DNA of 13,719 bases, taken from positions 1-13,719 of the forward strand of contig JAITKQ010000107.1 of the NCBI GenBank assembly GCA_031278295.1, read 5' to 3'. Position numbers and translations under genes: made by a program. The DNA comes from Spirochaetaceae bacterium (GTDB taxonomy: Bacteria; Spirochaetota; Spirochaetia; Treponematales; Breznakiellaceae). Shown here one piece after another: positions 1-5,993 of the stretch; positions within the stretch are counted from its first letter, which is position 1; every line of letters begins with the position of its first letter. The notes beneath the pieces are model-generated. The model saw only the letters and a program-made list of their open reading frames with translations, had not been told where the DNA came from and made no database searches.

Positions 1-35
1 GTTCTGTAAGACAAGCTGCTCTGCGGCTTGCCGCT

Positions 36-62
36 GATTGGGGCGCCTGCGGCGCGCCAATC
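36..62. other. Hairpin upstream of ilvN
   Basis: GATTGGGGCGCC at 36-47 pairs with GGCGCGCCAATC at 51-62 around a TGC loop: 12 positions with a single G-G mismatch. A short T run (91-96) lies about 30 bases further on, so this is not a classical terminator. It could be the 3' hairpin of an upstream gene that lies outside the window, or a dispersed palindromic element. Bases 1-35 give no recognisable coding end. Confidence 0.45.
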
Positions 63-116
63 ACGCGGTAGAGGCAATGGTTTACTACCAATTTTTGTCG
101 GTGTTGCTGATTTTAA

Positions 117-145
117 CCGCCCCAAGGGGCGGGGTATTAAACCCC
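117..145 (+). promoter_or_regulatory. Overlapping hairpins in the ilvN leader
   Basis: Two small stems share bases just ahead of ilvN. CCGCCCC (117-123) pairs with GGGGCGG (126-132). GGGG (131-134) can instead pair with CCCC (142-145) across TATTAAA. Because 131-132 belong to both, the two stems compete. The second ends about 25 bases before the ribosome binding site. A regulatory role is inference only; no leader peptide or T-box signature was seen. Confidence 0.25.
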
Positions 146-179
146 ATGGCAGAATAAAAATATGGGCGCGGAGGTTATG

Positions 180-686
180 ATGAAAACACACGTATTGTCG
201 GTTTTGGTTGAAAACAGGGCCGGTACATTGAGCCGTGTTGCGGGCCTTTTCAGCCGTCGGGGCTTCAACATAGACAGCCTTACGGTGGGCGAAACAGAGG
301 ACAAGGATGTTTCCCGCATGACGATAGCGGTCTGCGGCGATGACGCGGTTCTTGAACAGATCGTAAAGCAGCTTGGAAAACTTGTCGATGTGATCTCGAT
401 ACGCAAACTCGATGATGAGCTTTGTATCAAACGGGAAATCATGCTTGTCAAAGTGAGGTCAAACGAAAAAAACCGTTCCGCCATAGTCGAAGTGGCGGCG
501 ATTTTCCGCTCGCGTGTGATAGACATATCGGTATCGACGATAACGATAGAGGCTACCGGCAGCTCCGTAAAACTTGACGGCCTGCTACAGCTTTTGCGGC
601 CCTACGGTATTATGGAACTGGCGCGCACCGGCCTGGTCGCGCTTGAACGCGGCCCCACAGTCCTGTCAAAAGACGGGTGGGGGTAG
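180..686 (+). CDS. ilvN: Acetolactate synthase small (regulatory) subunit
   Basis: Regulatory subunit of acetolactate synthase (acetohydroxyacid synthase), the first shared enzyme of valine, leucine and isoleucine synthesis. In this family the small subunit activates the catalytic subunit and carries feedback inhibition by valine. The 168-residue product matches the usual length of about 160. It has the N-terminal ACT domain (about residues 4-78), with the typical opening VLSVLVENRAGTLSRVAGLF and the RRGFNIDSLTVG stretch, and the C-terminal regulatory domain after it (REIMLVKV onward). ATGs exist at 162, 177 and 180. I chose 180 because GGAGG at 170-174 sits 5 bases before it. The catalytic subunit gene would be expected just upstream, outside the window. 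The next gene begins 2 bases after the stop, so the genes are co-transcribed. Confidence 0.93.
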   Translation: MKTHVLSVLVENRAGTLSRVAGLFSRRGFNIDSLTVGETEDKDVSRMTIAVCGDDAVLEQIVKQLGKLVDVISIRKLDDELCIKREIMLVKVRSNEKNRSAIVEVAAIFRSRVIDISVSTITIEATGSSVKLDGLLQLLRPYGIMELARTGLVALERGPTVLSKDGWG

Positions 687-688
687 GG

Positions 689-1225
689 GTGCCGTTTTTA
701 GTTCTGATGGGGCCTAAACATTCCGGAAAGACAAGCGTAGGCCTTGCCTTGCGGGAAATACTTGGCGGGGACTTTGTCGATGTTGACGCGCTGATTGAGG
801 AGCGGGAAGGCGCCACGGTCCGCGCCCTGTACCGGCGGGGGACGGACGTTTTCCGGAAGGCCGAATCGCTCGCCCTGTCCTCTATAACGGAAAACGCGGA
901 GACGGACGGCGTATTGGTTATAGCGGCTGGCGGCGGTATTATAGACAACGAGGCCGCGATCGATACCCTTTCTGAAGACGGACGCGCCTTGTTTGTCTAT
1001 TTGGAAGTGAGCGCCGAGACTGCCTGGCGCCGTATAGAGGAGGATGCGCTGAACGGCGGCGGGTTACCGGCCTTTCTTGACACGGAAAACCCGAAAGGTA
1101 CGCACGCGGCCCTGCACGAACGCCGCGCCGAGGCCTACAAAAAGCGGGCGCATATCACGGTTGACGGGGAAGGCAGGACTCCGCGGCAGCTTGCCGTGCA
1201 AATTGCCAGGCAGCTTGCGGGCTGA
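689..1225 (+). CDS. aroK: Shikimate kinase family protein with an atypical LID
   Basis: Predicted cytoplasmic P-loop kinase of the shikimate kinase family, which phosphorylates shikimate with ATP in the chorismate pathway. The 178 residues show Walker A GPKHSGKT (8-15), the DxD pair D31/D33, the FRxxE motif with R56, the AAGGG loop (79-83) and a C-terminal ERRAEAYKKRA stretch (144-154) like the shikimate-binding ER-P-Y region. Oddity: at the LID, where E. coli AroK reads TRPLL with the ATP-side arginine, this protein reads GGLPAFL, so Leu126 replaces Arg. The start is GTG 689, preceded by a G-rich ribosome binding site that overlaps the ilvN stop. GTG 677 in the same frame is the alternative and would overlap ilvN by 10 bases. 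Family assignment is firm; shikimate as substrate is likely but less certain because of the LID change. Confidence 0.82.
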   Translation: MPFLVLMGPKHSGKTSVGLALREILGGDFVDVDALIEEREGATVRALYRRGTDVFRKAESLALSSITENAETDGVLVIAAGGGIIDNEAAIDTLSEDGRALFVYLEVSAETAWRRIEEDALNGGGLPAFLDTENPKGTHAALHERRAEAYKKRAHITVDGEGRTPRQLAVQIARQLAG

Positions 1226-1238
1226 GGACGGGTTTCCG

Positions 1239-1715
1239 ATGACCGACCGGCCTTTTTACCGGAAAGGATTAAGGTTTTCGTGCAGGCGCTGTTCTGTCTG
1301 TTGCAGGGCGGGGCCGGGATTTGTCTTTTTGTCGAGGGCCGACTTGTTAAACATTTCACAAAAGCTGAATATGCCGGCGGATGAATTTATCCAGGTTTAC
1401 TGTAGATGGGTTGATTGGGACGGCGGCGCACGGCTGTCGCTAAAAGAAAAAACATCGCTCGATTGTATTTTTTGGAAAGACGGATGTTTAATCTACGAAG
1501 CGCGTCCGGTTCAGTGCAGGACATACCCGTTCTGGGCATCCATGCTCGATTCGGAAGAAGTATGGCTATGCACGACGGAAAGGTGCCCGGGGGCCGGCAG
1601 CGGTAGTCTTGTGAGCGGGGAATACATCGAATCGTGTATGGAACTGGATCGTTCCGCAGAGATACTGACAAAAAAGGATTTAGGGTATGATCGGCGTATA
1701 CAAATTACAAAATGA
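1239..1715 (+). CDS. YkgJ-type CxxCxxCC metal-binding protein
   Basis: A 158-residue soluble protein of the YkgJ/CxxCxxCC family (PF03692), whose members bind zinc or an Fe-S cluster through clustered cysteines. Exact functions are mostly unknown; one relative is the flagellin lysine methylase FliB. The signature is C15-RR-C18-SV-C21-C22, followed by a second cluster of the form DC-x6-CLIYEARPVQCRTYPFW and a late TTERCPG cysteine, all typical of the family. ATG 1239 is preceded by GAGGACGG at 1224-1231. A longer reading upstream would only be a shadow of the kinase gene. The 3' end overlaps manA by 29 bases, so translational coupling is likely. In spirochaetes flagellin modification is a conceivable role, but nothing flagellar lies nearby. 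Confidence 0.85.
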   Translation: MTDRPFYRKGLRFSCRRCSVCCRAGPGFVFLSRADLLNISQKLNMPADEFIQVYCRWVDWDGGARLSLKEKTSLDCIFWKDGCLIYEARPVQCRTYPFWASMLDSEEVWLCTTERCPGAGSGSLVSGEYIESCMELDRSAEILTKKDLGYDRRIQITK

Positions 1716-2880
1716 AATAATGCACTACGACTGGGGTTCCGCGGAATATTTACCGGAATTGCTGGGGTTTGAAAACCCGGACAGGAAACCTTATGCCGAA
1801 GTATGGATGGGGACGCATCCGCGCGGCCCGTCGTTTGCTGTACTGGATGAAGGCGAAAATCCGCTGTCCTCTTTTTCGGGCAGCCTGCCGTTTCTTCTTA
1901 AACTGCTTGCCGCGGAAAAACCGCTTTCTATACAGGCGCACCCCGATAAGGCGCACGCTGAGGCCGGGTACGCAAGGGAAAACGCTTTGCACGTCCCGCT
2001 TGACGCGCCTGAACGCGGCTACAAGGACCAAAACCATAAACCGGAAATATTGTGTGCGCTGACGCCCTTCCGCGCGTTGTGCGGCTTTCGAAAAACGGAC
2101 GATATAAAACGAAGGCTGTCCGTATTTAGCTGCCAGGCCGCAAAAAAACTCCGTGAATCTTTTGATTCAAACGGAGGCCTGCGGGAAAGCGGCGCTTCCC
2201 GCGGAAGCGGGGGGCTAAAAAATTTTCTGCGCGTACTGCTGGAACTGACCGATCACGAACGGGATGAAATATCGTCATTCATAAAAAAAAATATGAGTCG
2301 GGCAAAAAGCGAGCATGAAGGGTATCGCGCGGAACTGGAATTGGTGGAAAAACTGGACAGCATGTTTCCACGCGACCCCTCCGTTCTGTCCCCCCTATAC
2401 CTTAACCTTGTATGTTTGAACCGGGGTGAAGCCATTTTTGTACCCCCAGGCGTGATCCACTCCTACATCCACGGGGCCGGGGTTGAGCTTATGGCCGCCT
2501 CGGATAACGTTATCCGGTGCGGCCTTACCTCAAAATACATAGACCGCGCCGAACTGTTTGCCGTATTGAAATTCAGCCCGTTCATGCCGGTTATACTTAA
2601 ACCTGAAACGGGCGGACCGTACAAGTACCGTGTTCCGGTCAGCGATTTTTCGCTTGTACGCATGGACAATGCCGGCGCGGAAGCGGCCTTTCCTGTTTCA
2701 TCGGACGCGATACTTGTTTGCGTAAACGGAAATGCGGGCGTCTGTTCTAGGGACGGGGGAAAGATAGAACTTGGGCCGGGCGAAAGCGCGTTTATAGCCG
2801 GATATGCCTGCGAAAATATTTACCTTTCAGGTTCATTCGAGGTTTACATAGCATCGGGCTCAACGCGCTACGCGCGTTGA
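1687..2880 (+). CDS. manA: Mannose-6-phosphate isomerase, class I
   Basis: Zinc enzyme interconverting mannose 6-phosphate and fructose 6-phosphate, linking mannose use and GDP-mannose supply to glycolysis. The 397 residues match the class I (cupin-fold) length. Zinc ligands are visible: Q83 and H85 in SIQAHPDKAHAE, E120 in DQNHKPEI, and H258 in FVPPGVIHSY. The N terminus (NEIMHYDWGS, then AEVWMGTHPRGPS) is classical. A Gly/Ser-rich stretch near residues 158-178, just before KNFLRVLLEL, looks like a lineage-specific loop. ATG 1687 lies inside the end of the preceding gene, with AGGATTTAGGG just before it. The stop codon sits inside a perfect 12-bp hairpin that probably ends the operon. Confidence 0.94.
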   Translation: MIGVYKLQNEIMHYDWGSAEYLPELLGFENPDRKPYAEVWMGTHPRGPSFAVLDEGENPLSSFSGSLPFLLKLLAAEKPLSIQAHPDKAHAEAGYARENALHVPLDAPERGYKDQNHKPEILCALTPFRALCGFRKTDDIKRRLSVFSCQAAKKLRESFDSNGGLRESGASRGSGGLKNFLRVLLELTDHERDEISSFIKKNMSRAKSEHEGYRAELELVEKLDSMFPRDPSVLSPLYLNLVCLNRGEAIFVPPGVIHSYIHGAGVELMAASDNVIRCGLTSKYIDRAELFAVLKFSPFMPVILKPETGGPYKYRVPVSDFSLVRMDNAGAEAAFPVSSDAILVCVNGNAGVCSRDGGKIELGPGESAFIAGYACENIYLSGSFEVYIASGSTRYAR

Positions 2881-2883
2881 GCC
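2857..2883 (+). terminator. Perfect 12-bp hairpin across the manA stop codon
   Basis: GGCTCAACGCGC (2857-2868), loop TAC, GCGCGTTGAGCC (2872-2883). The TGA stop of manA is 2878-2880, inside the right arm. A T-rich stretch (2898-2906) follows 14 bases later, so this is not a textbook intrinsic terminator. It more likely protects the 3' end of the mRNA or terminates inefficiently. Confidence 0.5.
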
Positions 2884-2904
2884 AAGCCGCGCAACGCTTT
2901 CTTT

Positions 2905-3100
2905 TTACTGTTGATCGAGCCGCATAATTCTCAAGGCTTATATTTGTATTGACGGTACCGCTGTCTAAAAACTTGTCGCCCTCCCGTCCCTTACCCCGGT
3001 CTACGGTGGCATCGTTGTCCGATACTATCATCGTCTTAGCGTTTGTACCGAGTCCGTAAGCGCTTGCATCGAAGGCATGGCTACGTTAACGATTTTTGTT
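2905..3100 (-). pseudogene. Possible decayed gene remnant
   Basis: On the minus strand two adjacent frames read like protein. The upstream one contains KIVNVAMPSMQALTDSV and stops near 3025. The other contains GLGTNAKTMIVSDNDATVD and then REGDKFLDSGTVNTNISLEN, running toward manA. Switching frame in the overlap could restore one reading, as expected of a frameshifted gene tail. I do not recognise a family, and chance is possible. Confidence 0.18.
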
Positions 3101-3103
3101 TTA

Positions 3104-3130
3104 ACCGGTGCGGCAATGTTCCGCACCGGT
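3104..3130. other. Perfect 10-bp inverted repeat
   Basis: ACCGGTGCGG (3104-3113), loop CAATGTT, CCGCACCGGT (3121-3130). A T-rich run (GATTTTTGTTTT) lies just before it on the plus strand, which would be an A-rich tail on a minus transcript. It therefore does not behave as a normal terminator in either direction. Confidence 0.45.
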
Positions 3131-3262
3131 ACTGTTGTATCCTGTGACGCGGTTTGTTCACATTATAGCCAAAGCATACCGGAAACAGTTCCCCCCTTAC
3201 CCCGGCGTTCACCCGGGTAAAAAACCGTCTGAACCGGCCGCCCGCTTTGGTAACCCCGAAGG

Positions 3263-3276
3263 CCCCCCCCCCCCCC
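3263..3276. repeat. C14 homopolymer tract
   Basis: Fourteen consecutive C residues in the non-coding spacer. Tracts of this length are prone to slipped-strand length change during replication. No intact gene is read through it. Confidence 0.9.
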
Positions 3277-3475
3277 TGTACCACTCCGGGCAAAGGCGGC
3301 ACCAGCCGTTTACGCGGACGAGTCCTGCCGGGTCGTCGGGGCGGCCTAGCGGAGGAGGGCGGCGGTTTACCAGGAAGCGTATCGGAAGACAAATATACCC
3401 TTAACTGATATTTGCCGGAGAGTACCTGAGCTTTATGCCAATTAAAAAAAAGAACAGAAAATTTTACTTCATGGT

Positions 3476-3487
3476 GGGGGGGGGGGG
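3476..3487. repeat. G12 homopolymer tract
   Basis: Twelve consecutive G residues, about 200 bases after the C14 tract and about 300 bases before the nitrogenase-like operon. It is expected to vary in length by slippage. It lies too far upstream to space the -35/-10 pair at 3659-3688 directly. Confidence 0.9.
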
Positions 3488-3610
3488 TCGGCAGACTCCG
3501 CACGGCAATATCCTTCTGACAGGTGAAACTGCGTAATGTAGCAGCAACCGGACACATGTATTCCCATCGTATCCTTATTTTAAGCACGCCTGAAATTTTT
3601 GCCGGGGGCC

Positions 3611-3651
3611 TTTTCGGTTACTTTTTGAAAGCCGTTTTTGATCAGGCAACG
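3611..3651. repeat. Dispersed motif, copy 1
   Basis: Contains TTTTTGATCAGGCAACG (3635-3651), matching 16 of 17 bases at 10721-10737 in the coaX-thrC spacer. It is preceded in both places by a TTTCGGT[TA]AC-T-rich stretch. Function unknown. Confidence 0.4.
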
Positions 3652-3658
3652 CGAGTCC

Positions 3659-3688
3659 TTGATGGTTCCCCGTATACAGGTTTATAGT
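3659..3688 (+). promoter_or_regulatory. Putative sigma70-type promoter for the nitrogenase-like operon
   Basis: TTGATG (3659-3664), 18-base spacer, TATAGT (3683-3688). The predicted transcript would start near 3695, giving a leader of about 90 bases. No -24/-12 (sigma54, NifA-type) signature was noticed. Confidence 0.4.
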
Positions 3689-3748
3689 ATGGACAGCATG
3701 TTTCAAGGATGATCACTGTGCCGCATGTATACGTTAAAGTCCCGGCGG

Positions 3749-3760
3749 CCTGCCGGCAGG
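3749..3760 (+). promoter_or_regulatory. 12-bp palindrome in the operon leader
   Basis: CCTGCCGGCAGG is a perfect palindrome, 28 bases before the start codon and downstream of the predicted promoter. It could be an operator or a small RNA hairpin. No regulator is encoded nearby to pair with it. Confidence 0.3.
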
Positions 3761-3788
3761 TGAAACCGGTACGGGATCGCGGAATCTT

Positions 3789-5993
3789 ATGGCAAAGATA
3801 GCTATTTACGGTAAGGGCGGGATAGGGAAGTCCACCATAGCCGCCAATGTGTCCGCGGCCTTGGCGAAACGGGGCAAGCGGGTGCTTCAGGTAGGCTGCG
3901 ATCCCAAACACGATTCGACGCGGCTCCTGCTCGGCGGGGAGCGGCCCGGCACGGTGCTGGACTACCTCAAAGTAACAAGCCCGGACAGGTGCAGGCTGTC
4001 CGGCATAGTCCGTCCCGGGGTGTTTGGTATCGACTGCATCGAGGCGGGCGGGCCGGAGCCTGGGGTGGGCTGCGCGGGGCGGGGCATCCTGACCACATTC
4101 GAACTGATAGACAGGCTGGGGATAGCGGATCAGCGTTACGACGCCACGGTCTACGACGTGCTGGGTGATGTGGTCTGCGGCGGATTTGCCGTGCCCATAA
4201 GACGCGAATACGCGGAAAAGGTATACATCGTTAGCTCCGGTGAATTTATGTCCATCTACGCGGCGAATAACATACTGCGGGGGCTTAAAAATTACGATCA
4301 GAACAGGGAAGGCCGCGTCGGCGGGATCATATTCAATTCACGCGACCTGGGGGAGGAGGATGAGCGGGTACGCCGTTTCCTCGAAGCGGTGGGGCTTCCG
4401 TTGGCGGCCTCCTTTCCCCGAAGCGATCTTTTTTCCCTCTGCGAAGATGAGGGGAGGTGCCTTGTGGAAGCCTACCCCGATTCGGAACTGGCCGGGCGCT
4501 TCTTCGACCTGGCGGAATTGATCGAAAATCAGAGCGAACTCTACCCTGCCAGTCCCTTAAGCGATGAGGAACTGGAGGAACGGATTCTGGGCCGGAAAGG
4601 GAGGGCGCTTTCCCTGCTGGCCCTTCCCCCGGCGGCCCCGTCGCCGCCGGGGGAGGCCGCGCCCGCTCCGGGTATTTTTTCCAAGAGTATGGTGGCACGG
4701 GAGCCGCTCATGGGCTGTGCGTTTAACGGCGCCATGAGCATAACGACCCAGATATCAGGCTGCGTCAGCATAGCCCACGGGCCCCGTAGTTGCGCCCATA
4801 TCGCGTACCAGACGATCACGTCCACACCCCGGCGCTTACTGCTGGAACGGGGGATCGTGCTGCCCTACACGAGCGCGCCGCCGCTCGTGTCCTCGGACAT
4901 GGGCGAAAGGGTGATGATCTTCGGCGGTATAGAGGAGCTACGCGCCGGCATAAAGGCCGTCAAGTCGCGTGGCGAGGGAAGGGCCGGGAAGCGGGTGTTA
5001 TTCGTACTCAGTACCTGTCCTGCCGGGATCATAGGCGATAACGTAAACCGGGTGCTTGACATGGAGGACGAAGACACTAACATCGTCCCTATCCGTACTG
5101 ACGGCAACATACAGGGGGATTTCTTGCAGGGGATACTGATAGCCTATTTTGAAACGGCGCGGGCGCTGATAGATCGGAACGTGGAAGCCGTTGATGACAC
5201 GGTAAACATCGTGGCGGAAAAGGCCGAGACCTACGCGCTCTACGACAGTTTTGCCGCGGTAAAGGAGATTCTCGACCGCTTCGGGATACATGTAAACTGT
5301 CATTTTATCCGCGAAACGTCGCTTGAGGACATTCGGAATTTCAAGCGGGGCAAGCTCAACCTGCTGGCCTGGGGGGATTATATGGGCAGATCGATCCGCG
5401 AATTCCTTGAAAAGGAGTACGACGCGGAATTCTTTGACGAACCCTTCCCTGTGGGTTTTTCCGCGGCCAGCCGCTGGACCCGCCGCCTGGGGGAAAGGTT
5501 CCACCGGACGGAGGAACAGATTCAGGCCGTGCTGTCGGGTTACCGGGAGCGCTACCGGGCCGAAATAGAGCGGATCAGGCCGAAACTCCAGGGCAAGCGG
5601 GTCATGATCATAAGCGTTACCCAGAACATAGACTGGGCCCTACAGACCGCACTGGACGCGGGCATGGAGATAGCCTTTGTCGGGATTCTTTCATTCTCCC
5701 AGGAAAACCTTTTTACCACGGAACTGGAGGATTCCATCGGGGAACTGGTAACGGACTACCAGGCGGACAGGCGGAACGCCGACATAGCGCGGGTAAAACC
5801 GGACTTGCTGCTCTCGACCTTTCCTTCGGCGGAGGACTTGGGGCCGGTGTACCAGGATACCATAAGCTACAGCCCCGAGGCGGGCTTTTGGAGCGGCCTC
5901 GTGCAGGCCCGGCGCTGGGCGGAAATTTTCAACATGAATCTGCTTGAGGGGTGGAAGAAGGATGAGTGCTTTTTCAGGAAACATTACGCCTGA
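3789..5993 (+). CDS. Fused nitrogenase-like reductase: NifH-type ATPase plus NifD-type component-1 subunit
   Basis: A 734-residue two-domain protein. Residues 1 to about 265 are a NifH/BchL-type iron protein: P-loop GKGGIGKST (8-16), GCDPKHDST (36-44), [4Fe-4S] cysteines C95 (GVGCAGRG) and C130 (VVCGGFAVPIR), and R98 at the NifH Arg100 position. A Pro/Ala-rich linker (about 278-295) leads to a component-1 domain (about 304-725). That domain has three cysteines matching the NifD cluster ligands Cys62, Cys88 and Cys154: C310 (GCAFNGA), C335 (HGPRSC) and C410 (STCPAGIIGDN). At the FeMo-cofactor Cys275 site it reads LNLLAWGDYMG, with Trp for Cys, and no histidine stands at the His442 region (SYSPEAGFWSGL). 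Such proteins couple ATP hydrolysis to low-potential electron transfer. The missing cofactor ligands argue against N2 fixation and for a divergent reductase of unknown substrate. The start is ATG 3789 with weak GGA at 3781-3783. It overlaps the next gene by 32 bases. Confidence 0.9.
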   Translation: MAKIAIYGKGGIGKSTIAANVSAALAKRGKRVLQVGCDPKHDSTRLLLGGERPGTVLDYLKVTSPDRCRLSGIVRPGVFGIDCIEAGGPEPGVGCAGRGILTTFELIDRLGIADQRYDATVYDVLGDVVCGGFAVPIRREYAEKVYIVSSGEFMSIYAANNILRGLKNYDQNREGRVGGIIFNSRDLGEEDERVRRFLEAVGLPLAASFPRSDLFSLCEDEGRCLVEAYPDSELAGRFFDLAELIENQSELYPASPLSDEELEERILGRKGRALSLLALPPAAPSPPGEAAPAPGIFSKSMVAREPLMGCAFNGAMSITTQISGCVSIAHGPRSCAHIAYQTITSTPRRLLLERGIVLPYTSAPPLVSSDMGERVMIFGGIEELRAGIKAVKSRGEGRAGKRVLFVLSTCPAGIIGDNVNRVLDMEDEDTNIVPIRTDGNIQGDFLQGILIAYFETARALIDRNVEAVDDTVNIVAEKAETYALYDSFAAVKEILDRFGIHVNCHFIRETSLEDIRNFKRGKLNLLAWGDYMGRSIREFLEKEYDAEFFDEPFPVGFSAASRWTRRLGERFHRTEEQIQAVLSGYRERYRAEIERIRPKLQGKRVMIISVTQNIDWALQTALDAGMEIAFVGILSFSQENLFTTELEDSIGELVTDYQADRRNADIARVKPDLLLSTFPSAEDLGPVYQDTISYSPEAGFWSGLVQARRWAEIFNMNLLEGWKKDECFFRKHYA

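Larger units (their letters stand above)
2884..3788. other. Long non-coding spacer before the nitrogenase-like operon
   Basis: About 900 bases without a supported intact gene. Reading frames here are short, overlap on both strands and show no recognisable domain. The spacer holds a possible coding remnant (about 2905-3100, minus strand), a perfect inverted repeat (3104-3130), a C14 tract (3263-3276), a G12 tract (3476-3487), a motif shared with the coaX-thrC spacer (3611-3651), a promoter-like pair (3659-3688) and a 12-bp palindrome (3749-3760). The mix suggests decayed accessory DNA next to an acquired operon, which is inference. Confidence 0.5.

Noticed and set aside
1077..1238. Longer N terminus for the YkgJ-type protein
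   Set aside because: The extension is the kinase gene read in another frame; the ribosome binding site and family alignment support ATG 1239.
3108..3404. 98-residue plus-strand frame in the same spacer
   Set aside because: No domain or good ribosome binding site, and it is read through the C14 tract.
3081..3587. 168-residue minus-strand frame across the G12 and C14 tracts
   Set aside because: No recognisable domain, proline- and arginine-rich low-complexity text typical of GC-rich non-coding DNA, and it depends on the exact length of two unstable tracts.
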